A DNA stretch of 64,000 bases from Streptomyces aureocirculatus (GTDB lineage: Bacteria > Actinomycetota > Actinomycetes > Streptomycetales > Streptomycetaceae). The stretch covers positions 372,001 to 436,000 of the forward strand of contig NZ_JOAP01000001.1 in NCBI RefSeq assembly GCF_000720475.1, read 5' to 3'. The translations under genes and the position numbers were made by a program. Below the pieces are notes generated by a model. That model had not been told where the DNA came from, did not search any database, and worked only from the letters and a program-made list of their open reading frames with translations. Shown piece after piece: positions 51,801 to 59,742 of this stretch (within the stretch, counting starts at the first letter, position 1; each line of letters begins with the position of its first letter).

Positions 51801-54018
51801 TCACTCTCTCATCGCCGTCCCTACTGGATGGAAGCGCATGGGCGACATCAAGGTCGGCGACGAGGTGCTCACGCCGTTCGGCACGGTCACCACGGTGACG
51901 GGGGTCTATCCGCGAGGTGTTCGCCCGGTCTACCGGTTCACCCTGCGTGACGGCTCTTCGGCCGAGTCGTGCAACGAGCATCTGTGGCCGATTGAGCGCT
52001 GGAAGTCCAGCGTGAAGTATCTGGCAGGGAAGAGCGAGGACGGCACGAGGGCGTACGTCGGCGGCAATGACGGCAAGACCGCCGAGCGTGTCACCGAGAT
52101 CGTCACCACCGACGAGCTGAAGTCGCGCGTCGACAAGGGTCGTCAGGTCGACCTGCCTCGAATCATGCCGGTGGCATACCCGGAGGCCGATCTTCCGATC
52201 GCCCCATACGTTCTGGGTGCTCTCATCGGGGACGGGCATATCGGCAAGGCTGGTTTCTCCTTGCTCTCGTGCAATGACGAGGAGATCGTGGAGGAGATTC
52301 GTCGTCGCGGACATACGGTCTCGGAGTACAAGGTCAAGGACGGACACTGCTCGACGTACAGCGTCCTTGGAGTCAGCAAGCACCTGCGCGAGCTCGGCAT
52401 CGCGGGTAAGCGCTCGTGGGAGAAGTCGATCCCGGCGGCTTACCTGTTCGGTTCGGTGCAGCAGCGGACCGACCTGCTGCGCGGTCTCATGGACACCGAC
52501 GGCACGATCAGCCGCAAGGGCGAGATGGAGTTCACCTCCGCGAGCCGCGAGCTGGCTGAGGACGTCCAGAAGCTCGTGCGCTCCTTGGGCGGTCGTGTGG
52601 CGATCAACGTCAAGACGAACGTCAAGTACACCTCGCCGAACCAGCCGGGGCCGAAGGAGGCCAGGGACGCCTACCGCGTGCAGAACATCCGGCTGCCCGA
52701 GATCAACCCCTTCCTGCTCTCACGCAAGACGGAGCGCTGGCGCGACCGTACACGCGGATTCAACCGTGTCGTCAGCGTCGAATACGTGCGAGACGAGGAG
52801 GTGCAGTGCATCCAGGTCGCCGACGAGCGGCATCTCTACCTCACCGACGACTTCATCCCAACGCACAACACCTCGAACATCGTCTTCTTGAAGTCCACGG
52901 ATGATTCGATGATCGAGACGCTGGAGAAGATGAGCGGCAAGACGCACCGGTCGTACCGTGACAGCAAGCAGATCAGCCAGGATCTCGACAAGGTCATCGG
53001 CGGCAAGACCGAGGGCCGGGTCTCCTACACGATGAACACCAAGGAAGAGCCGCTGATCAGCTACAACGACATGGCATTCCTCTCGCCGCGCAACTCGATC
53101 GTCTTCCGAGCCGGCGACGCGCCGATCTGGAACCGCAACCAGACAATCCTGCCGATGTCGTTCCGGCTGCTGGGCAACACGATCAAGCACCCGGGGCACA
53201 CGTACTCGCTGCAGACGATCCCGACGCTGTCCAGTGCCATGGACTTCGACGTGCGGATGAACCAGCCGGACTTCGTGAAGATGCTGGAGAAGCGCATGCG
53301 GCAGGCAGTCAAGGCCGCAGACGCGAAGGCGCAGTACAAGGAGATCTACGGCTACCAGGAGGTCGACATCGAGCGCCTGGATCCCGATGTCTACGCCGAC
53401 GAGGTCATGGAGGTCATCACGACGATGACCACGGTCGACGAGGGCCAGGACCCCAACGCTCCGGTGGTCGTCGACCCCGACGCGTACGAGGGGATGAGCA
53501 TGTTCGACGAGGACCAGTTCATCGAGAACGTCGAGGTCGGGGTTGCGGTCGCCGAGAGTCAGGCGGTCAGCTTCGAGCGCCAGCGTCTGCTCTACGCCGA
53601 GGGGACGATCAGCAAGGAGATGCTGGTCAACCCCGACGGCTCGGCGAAGGTCAAGAGCCTGGACATCGAGATCGGTGAGGCCTACAAGTCGGCGCAGACC
53701 GAGTTGGAACAGGATCGCGAGCACTTCTCGGTCGGCAGCGACGGCGAGCTGCGCAGCGCCGACGGGTCTCAGACGTACATCAGCCAGATCCGCTCGGACG
53801 CGTACGCCCATGCGGCCCGCCGGATCAACGGCCATGTGAACGAAGAGGACTCGCGGTTGTTCGCGGAGGGGGACGTCACCGAGGAGGACCTGAAGTCGCT
53901 GGCGACGGTGAAGGTCCACGCGGCCTTCTACCAGTACCTGGCCTTACTGCCGAGCTGGGAGGTGCTGGCCGACGGCCGGTTCGACCGGGCCATGGCCATC
54001 GAGATGAACGCGAAGTAG
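48898..54018 (+). CDS. VirD4/TraG-like type IV coupling protein containing an intein
   Basis: 1,706-residue precursor, 1,346 after removing the intein. Two N-terminal TM helices (about 50-75, 180-200) precede a TraG-type ATPase: P-loop variant ITRAGKGQT at 390-398 (as in APTRSGKG of TraG proteins), NDPKGELLV at 419-427, LDELGNLQSEGKGIDGF and the late LILQTLQQLRDVYGESVDKI before the intein. The extein resumes TSNIVFLKSTDDSMIETLEK, typical of the TraG/TraD C-terminal ATPase half. An additional about 300-residue C-terminal helical region is acidic. It should deliver the relaxase-DNA complex to the membrane channel. ATG 48898 opens the frame; a terminator follows the stop. Confidence 0.85.
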   Translation: MATNRRKATRPKASSWDKISARTPGETLTNRDVYDSQQLDRSTFGTLRSTRPGIVAAVIAGVLAAIVAWVLYSLIAAAVLSAGTSVGSGAPRSGEPSAYYVQDTTTGAGGSVVTCYRPLTKDGNPDVKAKCYTSTEAVPVPSWYTAAKDGKPSAEKPAEPKKSATTVGGQLADVSGGKLFITLGSGLMVALIIGTWFSRKVAAANLMNTTSDINQYQNDQHISLPEEIQQNYDWFPDAGAHSSVQVSSMLSHMMLKKKGLGTVEVAQRATKDVVDEEGNLVYYAGEVMDDDEGDPLTQTLPIIDEGFGDELFEASGLPDDKTLRQKYDTARIPYNPDGKDRDKLGFGSDTYKTVADLIKKDWEFPAYEVQRPAGAYVVDTAPVNTMVLAITRAGKGQTYIEPIIDMWSREKKPSNMVINDPKGELLVKNYVPLVTRGFEPVQFNLINSMKTDIYNPLGLAADAAREGNFTKCALYVENIAGIFFPLDGGEDPVWPNAANNAFKRAAYGLIDFYLEEERELRSAAAVLNMDPALLEQKLDDLWGKATLYNCYQLFVQMSSKKIKNPEAELEKRVKAGEFENNEDALAEEQEKAAAQAFMWEGKADQDMLSLYFNASEELPRNNMRTLVGNAHNALRSMAGAEKMLASVYGIAITAMSFFTDPTISTLTSGKPSQNTDLAGLSFPRRLGVRFAPNYVKRDHLVGQQAVWSAYVDPMFTENLGEDFEHEEIVGREGWARYNFKGKFPGDEAWLKLELVNPQTKMLVRTFYFSFTKNYQVSLNGRHYVVEPVTGNKIVKNGVMRELKPVREGGTRDGKILSFQPGDTLYPDTRLDFSGVGNPEKVSYQARAITQTLSRYSESPKALFLVTPPHLMKYAKLILILVKQLFDVSADQAYMTKSNQKPLYRTRFMLDELGNLQSEGKGIDGFETMLSIGLGQEQQFTLILQTLQQLRDVYGESVDKIVQGNAAPLHSLIAVPTGWKRMGDIKVGDEVLTPFGTVTTVTGVYPRGVRPVYRFTLRDGSSAESCNEHLWPIERWKSSVKYLAGKSEDGTRAYVGGNDGKTAERVTEIVTTDELKSRVDKGRQVDLPRIMPVAYPEADLPIAPYVLGALIGDGHIGKAGFSLLSCNDEEIVEEIRRRGHTVSEYKVKDGHCSTYSVLGVSKHLRELGIAGKRSWEKSIPAAYLFGSVQQRTDLLRGLMDTDGTISRKGEMEFTSASRELAEDVQKLVRSLGGRVAINVKTNVKYTSPNQPGPKEARDAYRVQNIRLPEINPFLLSRKTERWRDRTRGFNRVVSVEYVRDEEVQCIQVADERHLYLTDDFIPTHNTSNIVFLKSTDDSMIETLEKMSGKTHRSYRDSKQISQDLDKVIGGKTEGRVSYTMNTKEEPLISYNDMAFLSPRNSIVFRAGDAPIWNRNQTILPMSFRLLGNTIKHPGHTYSLQTIPTLSSAMDFDVRMNQPDFVKMLEKRMRQAVKAADAKAQYKEIYGYQEVDIERLDPDVYADEVMEVITTMTTVDEGQDPNAPVVVDPDAYEGMSMFDEDQFIENVEVGVAVAESQAVSFERQRLLYAEGTISKEMLVNPDGSAKVKSLDIEIGEAYKSAQTELEQDREHFSVGSDGELRSADGSQTYISQIRSDAYAHAARRINGHVNEEDSRLFAEGDVTEEDLKSLATVKVHAAFYQYLALLPSWEVLADGRFDRAMAIEMNAK
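51790..52869 (+). other. Intein 2 (class 3, with LAGLIDADG endonuclease) in the coupling protein
   Basis: 360 residues, positions 965-1324, between VQGN and TSNIVFLK. It begins AAPLHSLIAVPTGWKRMGDI, so the first residue is Ala, which excludes the usual Cys/Ser1 mechanism. Block-B Trp1030 in NEHLWPI, block-F Cys1304 in VQCIQVADERHLYL and Thr1322 in PTHN complete the WCT triad of class 3 inteins. Two DOD motifs, LGALIGDGHI and LLRGLMDTDGTI, mark a homing endonuclease. The +1 residue is Thr. Confidence 0.9.
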
Positions 54019-54051
54019 CCGGCAGCCACCTGGGGCCAGCCAAGGATCACG

Positions 54052-54101
54052 ACCAGTGCCGAGGTCGTCTCTCGACTAAGAGAGGCGACCTCGGCACTGG
54101 T
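54052..54101 (+). terminator. Long terminator hairpin after the coupling protein
   Basis: ACCAGTGCCGAGGTCG-t-CTCTC / GAGAG-GCGACCTCGGCACTGGT: a stem of more than 20 bp with one bulge and a 6-base loop, followed by ctttcct. One of the strongest in the window. Confidence 0.85.
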
Positions 54102-54140
54102 CTTTCCTAATGACTTCTCACTCCCTTTCAATAAGCAAGG

Positions 54141-54146
54141 TAGCCT
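54141..54146 (+). promoter_or_regulatory. Putative -10 box of the RNA polymerase-like gene
   Basis: TAGCCT in an AT-rich stretch (cccttTCAATAAGCAAGG before it), 48 bases before the ATG at 54195 and just after the terminator at 54052-54101. No convincing -35 box was found. Confidence 0.4.
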
Positions 54147-54194
54147 CTATGTGTACTTATGTAATCCCGAGCTTCCACAGGAGGCTGACTAGCC

Positions 54195-57100
54195 ATGAAG
54201 AAGGCGCACGGACTGCGCAGGTACTTCTACGAGTACGTCTACTACAAGGCAGTCGAGCAGGCCCGGGAGCAGACCGGACAGGTCATTCCGGTCTCCCAGG
54301 CCAAGGTGATCCGCGCCCGGGTCGACGAGATCCTGGGCCAGCGTGGCACCGCGCTGGCCGACCCGCGGCTGGGCGTCACGGACTGCCTCACCGTCATCGA
54401 CCAGGCGTTCGCGGAGAAGGTGTCCGACTACGAGCCGCAGTTCGGTGACCATTCCCCGCAGAACGAGCGCTACCAGCAGTCGCAGCGGGAGTTCACCCGT
54501 GCCACCGGCGTCGGTGCCCCGGCCGACCCGAAGTCGGCCCGGCTGCCGATCAGCCCCTATGACCCCGGCTGGTCCGAACGCGCGACCGTGAAGCGCGCCG
54601 GGACCGCGCTGGTATACCTGCCGGACGAGACGATCGGACGCGTGGCCGGCGGCGAGGTGGAGACCCTGGCCGATCCCCGGCGCGGAAACATGGTGCTCTG
54701 GCGCATCGACGACGAGGGCAAGCCGTTCGAGGCCGGCCGAGCGATGACGAACGATGACGCCGCTGGACTCACCGCGCTGATGGACAAGATGAGCCAGCAG
54801 GAGTACGACCAGGTCCGCGAGTGGGTCATCGACGGCGGCCGGGATCCCCAGATGAACCGTGTCGACCGCAACCGCTTCATGTCCCGGCGCGCCGTGGCAC
54901 GCTCGGCAGCACTGCTCGAAGAGCTGAAGGCCCAGGGCGTGTCCTACAAGGTGATGCGCGACCGCGAGCCGGGGCAGATCAAGGCGAAGATCGCCGGGAC
55001 CGGCATGGAGATCCGTCTCACCGACACGCGCCAGGAGGAGTACGCCGGAGCCCGGATCTATGACAACGGCACCGTGCTGCGCTACTCGACGAACTACCGG
55101 GTCCCCGGCGGCATGGCGGTCTACTCCCCCTCACCGGCGGAGGCCGTTCATCTGCTGCGCTTCGCCCAGGGCCACCGCATCGAGCGCAGCGATCTGCCGG
55201 GGCACGCCGCCGGCGAGACCGGCACGACGCACCAGGAGCGCGGCCGTGGCCGCACGGTGGTGGAGGTGCCCGACAGCTACCATGTCGACCGGGAGTCGAT
55301 GTTCGTGGTCGGCGACTACGCGGCCCCCGGCGAATCCGGTCCCCGGCCCGGGGCGAAGGTGATGCTGCGCCGGGACGCGAAGAACCGCTCCCTGCCGACC
55401 TTCTTCGTCGACGCCAAGCCCGCTGAGGCCTACGCGAAGGCCGCCGTCGAGAGCGCGCGGGAGAATCTGCAGGCAGTTCTTGGCGTCGAAGACCTGATTG
55501 CCCGCGCGGAGGCCGAGCTAGAGCGAACGGGCGGACATCTGGATGCGATCGAGCCGCCGGAGTACTCGGCTGACTCTGAGGTCGCTGCGATCCAGCGCTC
55601 CTACTGGGACGTGCTCACTGGCGCGCACAGCGATCTGCTGCGCCCGGGTGCGACCGACGAGATGTACCAGGACCGGCTGGAAGAGATCGGCGAGTTGCAG
55701 GCCGAGGAGGTGCCCGAGATGGGCAACCTCGTCTACGGCGGCACCGCTGTCGAGAAGGTCCGGCAGCACGCCGAGGACGTCCCCTTCGAGCTCATCGGGA
55801 CCTGGGAGGCGGAGCCTCACGACGTCGACGGCGAGTGGGTCGATCAGCGCTTCAACCCGGACCGGGTGGCGCGGTACATGACCAGCCCCACCGGGCAGTG
55901 GTCGAACCTCGACAACCTCGCCTCGGCGCTGCGCCGTTGCGGGATCTCCCCCGACGAGATGATGGGCTCGACTTTCCAGACGACCCGGTTCAAGGACCGG
56001 CTCGTCCGCTTCAACGCCGAGCGCTCCGTGCCGATCGCCGATCACGAATCTGCGTTCATGCGGCGCATCGGGGCCACCGTGCGCGAGAGCATCGAGCGCA
56101 ACGCGGCCACGGTCTCCGAGATCCTGGTCGACGAGCAGGGCGTCATCCGCTGGAACGGCGAGAAGCTGCGCCGTGACGGCAAGGGGGTTCCGATCTCGGG
56201 TGAGATCGGCCAGGTCTTCGACGTCGGCGAGTACGGCGAGATCACCACCGCCTTCGCCAGCGGGGAGAACGCTCTGATCGTGCCGGGCTACGAGGCCACG
56301 ATCACGGCCCAGACTCCGGGCGAGGCTCCGGCCTCGGTCGAGGAACGCACGCGCCTGCGCGGCTACGAGCAGCTCATGCACGAGCGCATCCAGTACCAGA
56401 TCGCCGGTGACCTCATCGCCGGGCGCAGCGAGACCGGCGAGCCCTCCTCGCTCAATACGGTCTACTCGCAGCTGTACGGCACGAAGCACCCGATCGACTT
56501 CATCGAGCGCGCCACCACGTACCACGTCGACGAGTCCAGCGGCGAAACCAAGGAGCACCTGGACGAGTGGACGGCCGCGATCCTGCAGACCGAGGCGCGC
56601 CGTGTGCGCTACTCCAACGACATCAAGGCCGGCTCGACGATCTACGCCGAGTACCGGGCCCAGCGCGACCGAACTGACCCGGCTGACGACAACCGTTTCG
56701 ACGCCTGGCGGCTCACCGGCGGGCGGAACATGACGGTGCTCACCGGCAAGGACCGGAACAACGCCGCTGCGCCCAGCGGCTACTTCGACCCGGTGATGAC
56801 CGGAGGCGCGACCAACCAGGGCATCGTGCGGTACCTGACCACTCAGGCCCAGGTCGACGCCGTCGGCCGGATCGTGCCGGGCGACGGGAGCGTGGCCGGA
56901 CAGCGTGCGCCGCTCATGACTCTCCCCGAGCTCGAGACGCTGCGGTACGACCCGTTCGACCGCCAGCAGATGACGGCCTCGACGATCATGCAGTCCTCGG
57001 AGGTCACCCATCCCACGGGTACGGCGCTGATGTCCTTCGGCGGCTGGACGGCCGACGACCCGATCGTGGTCAGCGCCGAGTTCGCATCTGAGCATCAAAT

Positions 57101-59741
57101 CCGCGGTGCCGGCGGACATCTGCGCGACCTGGTCGTCGGCGACAAGATCAGCGACCTGCACGGCAACAAGGGCGTGATCTCGCTGGTAGTCGACCGGGAG
57201 ATGCGGCCGAACGCGGCACGCGAGAAAGGCATCGAGCAGGAGGTGGCCTGGTTCCGAGCCAATGCAGATCTCGACGTAGTCATGAGCCCGTTCAGTCTCA
57301 TTTCCCGGCGCAACGCCGGCTCGGCGCGCGAGCTGATGAACGGACGGGTGGCGGGCTTGTTCTCCCCTGACGGCGAGTACAAGCGCGGCGTTCTCGGCGA
57401 GATGCGCTTTGTCGTCACGCACATGGCGGTGGACGAGAAGACGAAGATCTACGACGACGAGCAGGTGCGTGCTGGCAAGGGCCGCAAAGCGTCCTCGCAG
57501 CTGGCCTGGGCGCTGCAGTCTCAGGACTGCCCGGCGATCATGCGCGAGTTCTACGGCCACAACAGCGGGGCCGAGTCGAACCTGCGTGAGTACCTGCTGG
57601 TGACCGGCATGGATATGGAGGCTGACGGCACGCTGCGGGTGGTCGGCCAGGCCGAGGGCCTCGACGAGCGCCCCGAGCGCCGGTTCATCCCGATGCCCGA
57701 GCTGCTGCGCACTCAGCCGCGCAAGGAGGGCCAGCTCCCGGGGCTGAACACCACGGCGATGCGCAAGTCCTTCGGCGGTCTCATCGGCGACCGCGGCGGC
57801 GACATGGAGATCCCGTTCCCGCTCATGTATCCGACCGGTGAGCAGACCGAGACGGTGAGCGCGAGCTCGTGGAAGCTGCCGGTGATGTCCTCGCATCTGC
57901 GCAGTGGCCAGGAGTTCGAGGACGGGTCCTCTGTCACGCACGACTACACCCGCAGTTACCAGGACGTCTTCGTGGAGGCCTGCCGCTACCGCTACATGGC
58001 CGAGCATCTGGACGGCCAGGGTCTGTCCGCGGAGAAGCGTGCCGAGGTGCGTCGCGGCATGAGCGAGTCGGTCTCGCGCGCTCAGCGCGCCTTCGAGGCG
58101 ATCACGACCAACGTGCAGAACCGGGTGTTCACGGGCAAGAATAACATCTTCAAGACCGGGCTGATGGCCTCGCGGCTGACCGACTCGGCGACGATGGTGT
58201 GGACTGCGGACCCGCGGCTGGACGTCGACCAGGTTGCGCTGAGCTCGGTCAAGGCCGAGCAGCTGGGGCTGGCCGAGGGTGACCACGCGCTGGTGTGGCG
58301 TGACCCGGTGCTCCGTGACGCCGGCGTGCGTTACATGCGGGTCGCGATCGACGACCGGCTCACCGGTGCCGCGATCAACCCGGTGATGGACGCCTGCTTC
58401 GACGGCGACTTCGACGGCGACGCGGTCGCCGTGGTGAAGCTGCACAGCGAGGCCGCCAAGGGGGAAGCCCTGGCGAAGCTCTCGGTGCCGGCCAACCTGC
58501 TGGACACCGGCGTGGTCAAGGGCGACGGCTCGCACCCGCTGGCCATGCAGGTCTCGCTGGACACCCAGGTCGCGCTCTCCAAGGACACTGCTCTGGCTGA
58601 GGAACTGGAGAGTTCGCGCAGCGAGGCGAACCGGCTCCGGCTGCAAGCGCTCACGGGCGCGGAGTCGCCTGAGGACATCAAGCTCGCCCAGCAGGTCGTG
58701 ACGGAGGAGTTGAGCGCGCTGTACCGCCAGGCGCAGCGTGGCGAGTTCGGCGCGGCACTGACGTTCTCGGACCGCGAGGCGCACCTGCAGAGCGTGCGCG
58801 AGGTCTGCGTCGAGACCGGTGCCAAGGGCAGCGAGAAGAAGCTCACCGACTACGCCCGGAACCTGGGCGATGCGCAGGGCACGCCCGGCATCACGCAGGC
58901 CGACCAGGAAGCCTCGATGTTCGCCACGGCGATCAAGGCTCACGGCACCGGCCTGGGCGGCTCGTTCAGCCAGCGTGCCGTGCGCGCGCTGCGCGGCGAG
59001 GACCTCAAGGCCGTCCTGGAGGTCACCTACCCGGTGACCCAGTCGATCCTGCAGGCCAAGCACGACGCCGCCGAGGCCCGGCACAAGTACGCGATGCTCC
59101 AGGGCCCCGGCCGCGAGCTCTGGAGGGGCCGCAGCATCGAACACGTCGGCCCCGGTCAGTGGCGCACGGCATTCCTCGACGGTGAGCCCGTCCAGGCCAC
59201 GGCCGAGGAGTGGGAGAAGCAGTTCATCGAGTTCTACGAGTCCAAGGAGGGCTTCGGCGTCACGGTCAACCCGGACTACGTGGCCCGCGTGGCCAGTTCG
59301 CTGGAGGACCCGAAAACCGGGCTCATCCGCAACCTCGAAGAGGATCCGTCGCTGGCCGGCACCGTGATGGACCGGATGGCCTACGGCGGTGGCTTCGAGG
59401 CGCTCGTGCAGGCGGCCAAGAACCGCGAGAGCGTCTACGACGGCGAGAAGAACGAGCAGTTCGCGTCCTCGGGGACCCGGAAGGCCCGGGCGGAGATGTC
59501 CCGGCAGCTCGATCAGCTGGGCTCCACCGAGGCGCAGGGCCAGGACAGCGCAGCGATCGCCGTCGACGACTCGGTGGTCAAGCACGACGTGATCTCTCAC
59601 GACGCGGGGGCCTCCCGTACCCGCAACTCGCACCGCCGTTCTGTGCATGCCGTGGGCGTGGGCACGTCGCGCCCGGTCTACACGCCGAGCATCGAAATCG
59701 ATCAGCCGCAGGGCGACGATGACTACGGGATGGGGTACTGA
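54195..59741 (+). CDS. Single-chain RNA polymerase-like protein (fused beta and beta' catalytic regions)
   Basis: 1,848 residues. Residues about 900-1110 track the beta subunit: DRQQMTASTIMQ (922-933; compare NRALMGANMQRQ), GWTADDPIVVS (950-960; GYNFEDAIVIS), GDKISDLHGNKG (982-993) with both NTP-contacting lysines, Lys984 and Lys992, spaced as in E. coli beta Lys1065/Lys1073, then SRRNAG (1037-1042; SRMNIG) and HMAVDEKTK (1076-1084). Residues about 1360-1600 track beta': LVWRDPVLRD (1366-1375; LNRAPTLHR), DGDFDGDAVAV with Asp1405, Asp1407, Asp1409 in place of NADFDGD, and a bridge-helix-like ATAIKAHGTG (1577-1586). The first 880 residues are unrecognised. No zinc ribbon, alpha or sigma module was seen. 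Confidence 0.85.
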   Translation: MKKAHGLRRYFYEYVYYKAVEQAREQTGQVIPVSQAKVIRARVDEILGQRGTALADPRLGVTDCLTVIDQAFAEKVSDYEPQFGDHSPQNERYQQSQREFTRATGVGAPADPKSARLPISPYDPGWSERATVKRAGTALVYLPDETIGRVAGGEVETLADPRRGNMVLWRIDDEGKPFEAGRAMTNDDAAGLTALMDKMSQQEYDQVREWVIDGGRDPQMNRVDRNRFMSRRAVARSAALLEELKAQGVSYKVMRDREPGQIKAKIAGTGMEIRLTDTRQEEYAGARIYDNGTVLRYSTNYRVPGGMAVYSPSPAEAVHLLRFAQGHRIERSDLPGHAAGETGTTHQERGRGRTVVEVPDSYHVDRESMFVVGDYAAPGESGPRPGAKVMLRRDAKNRSLPTFFVDAKPAEAYAKAAVESARENLQAVLGVEDLIARAEAELERTGGHLDAIEPPEYSADSEVAAIQRSYWDVLTGAHSDLLRPGATDEMYQDRLEEIGELQAEEVPEMGNLVYGGTAVEKVRQHAEDVPFELIGTWEAEPHDVDGEWVDQRFNPDRVARYMTSPTGQWSNLDNLASALRRCGISPDEMMGSTFQTTRFKDRLVRFNAERSVPIADHESAFMRRIGATVRESIERNAATVSEILVDEQGVIRWNGEKLRRDGKGVPISGEIGQVFDVGEYGEITTAFASGENALIVPGYEATITAQTPGEAPASVEERTRLRGYEQLMHERIQYQIAGDLIAGRSETGEPSSLNTVYSQLYGTKHPIDFIERATTYHVDESSGETKEHLDEWTAAILQTEARRVRYSNDIKAGSTIYAEYRAQRDRTDPADDNRFDAWRLTGGRNMTVLTGKDRNNAAAPSGYFDPVMTGGATNQGIVRYLTTQAQVDAVGRIVPGDGSVAGQRAPLMTLPELETLRYDPFDRQQMTASTIMQSSEVTHPTGTALMSFGGWTADDPIVVSAEFASEHQIRGAGGHLRDLVVGDKISDLHGNKGVISLVVDREMRPNAAREKGIEQEVAWFRANADLDVVMSPFSLISRRNAGSARELMNGRVAGLFSPDGEYKRGVLGEMRFVVTHMAVDEKTKIYDDEQVRAGKGRKASSQLAWALQSQDCPAIMREFYGHNSGAESNLREYLLVTGMDMEADGTLRVVGQAEGLDERPERRFIPMPELLRTQPRKEGQLPGLNTTAMRKSFGGLIGDRGGDMEIPFPLMYPTGEQTETVSASSWKLPVMSSHLRSGQEFEDGSSVTHDYTRSYQDVFVEACRYRYMAEHLDGQGLSAEKRAEVRRGMSESVSRAQRAFEAITTNVQNRVFTGKNNIFKTGLMASRLTDSATMVWTADPRLDVDQVALSSVKAEQLGLAEGDHALVWRDPVLRDAGVRYMRVAIDDRLTGAAINPVMDACFDGDFDGDAVAVVKLHSEAAKGEALAKLSVPANLLDTGVVKGDGSHPLAMQVSLDTQVALSKDTALAEELESSRSEANRLRLQALTGAESPEDIKLAQQVVTEELSALYRQAQRGEFGAALTFSDREAHLQSVREVCVETGAKGSEKKLTDYARNLGDAQGTPGITQADQEASMFATAIKAHGTGLGGSFSQRAVRALRGEDLKAVLEVTYPVTQSILQAKHDAAEARHKYAMLQGPGRELWRGRSIEHVGPGQWRTAFLDGEPVQATAEEWEKQFIEFYESKEGFGVTVNPDYVARVASSLEDPKTGLIRNLEEDPSLAGTVMDRMAYGGGFEALVQAAKNRESVYDGEKNEQFASSGTRKARAEMSRQLDQLGSTEAQGQDSAAIAVDDSVVKHDVISHDAGASRTRNSHRRSVHAVGVGTSRPVYTPSIEIDQPQGDDDYGMGY

Positions 59742-59742
59742 G

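Noticed and set aside
48898..54018. Two separate genes fused by an annotation artefact
   Set aside because: The internal segment has complete intein blocks and endonuclease motifs, and the flanking TraG halves join in frame, so it is one intein-containing gene.
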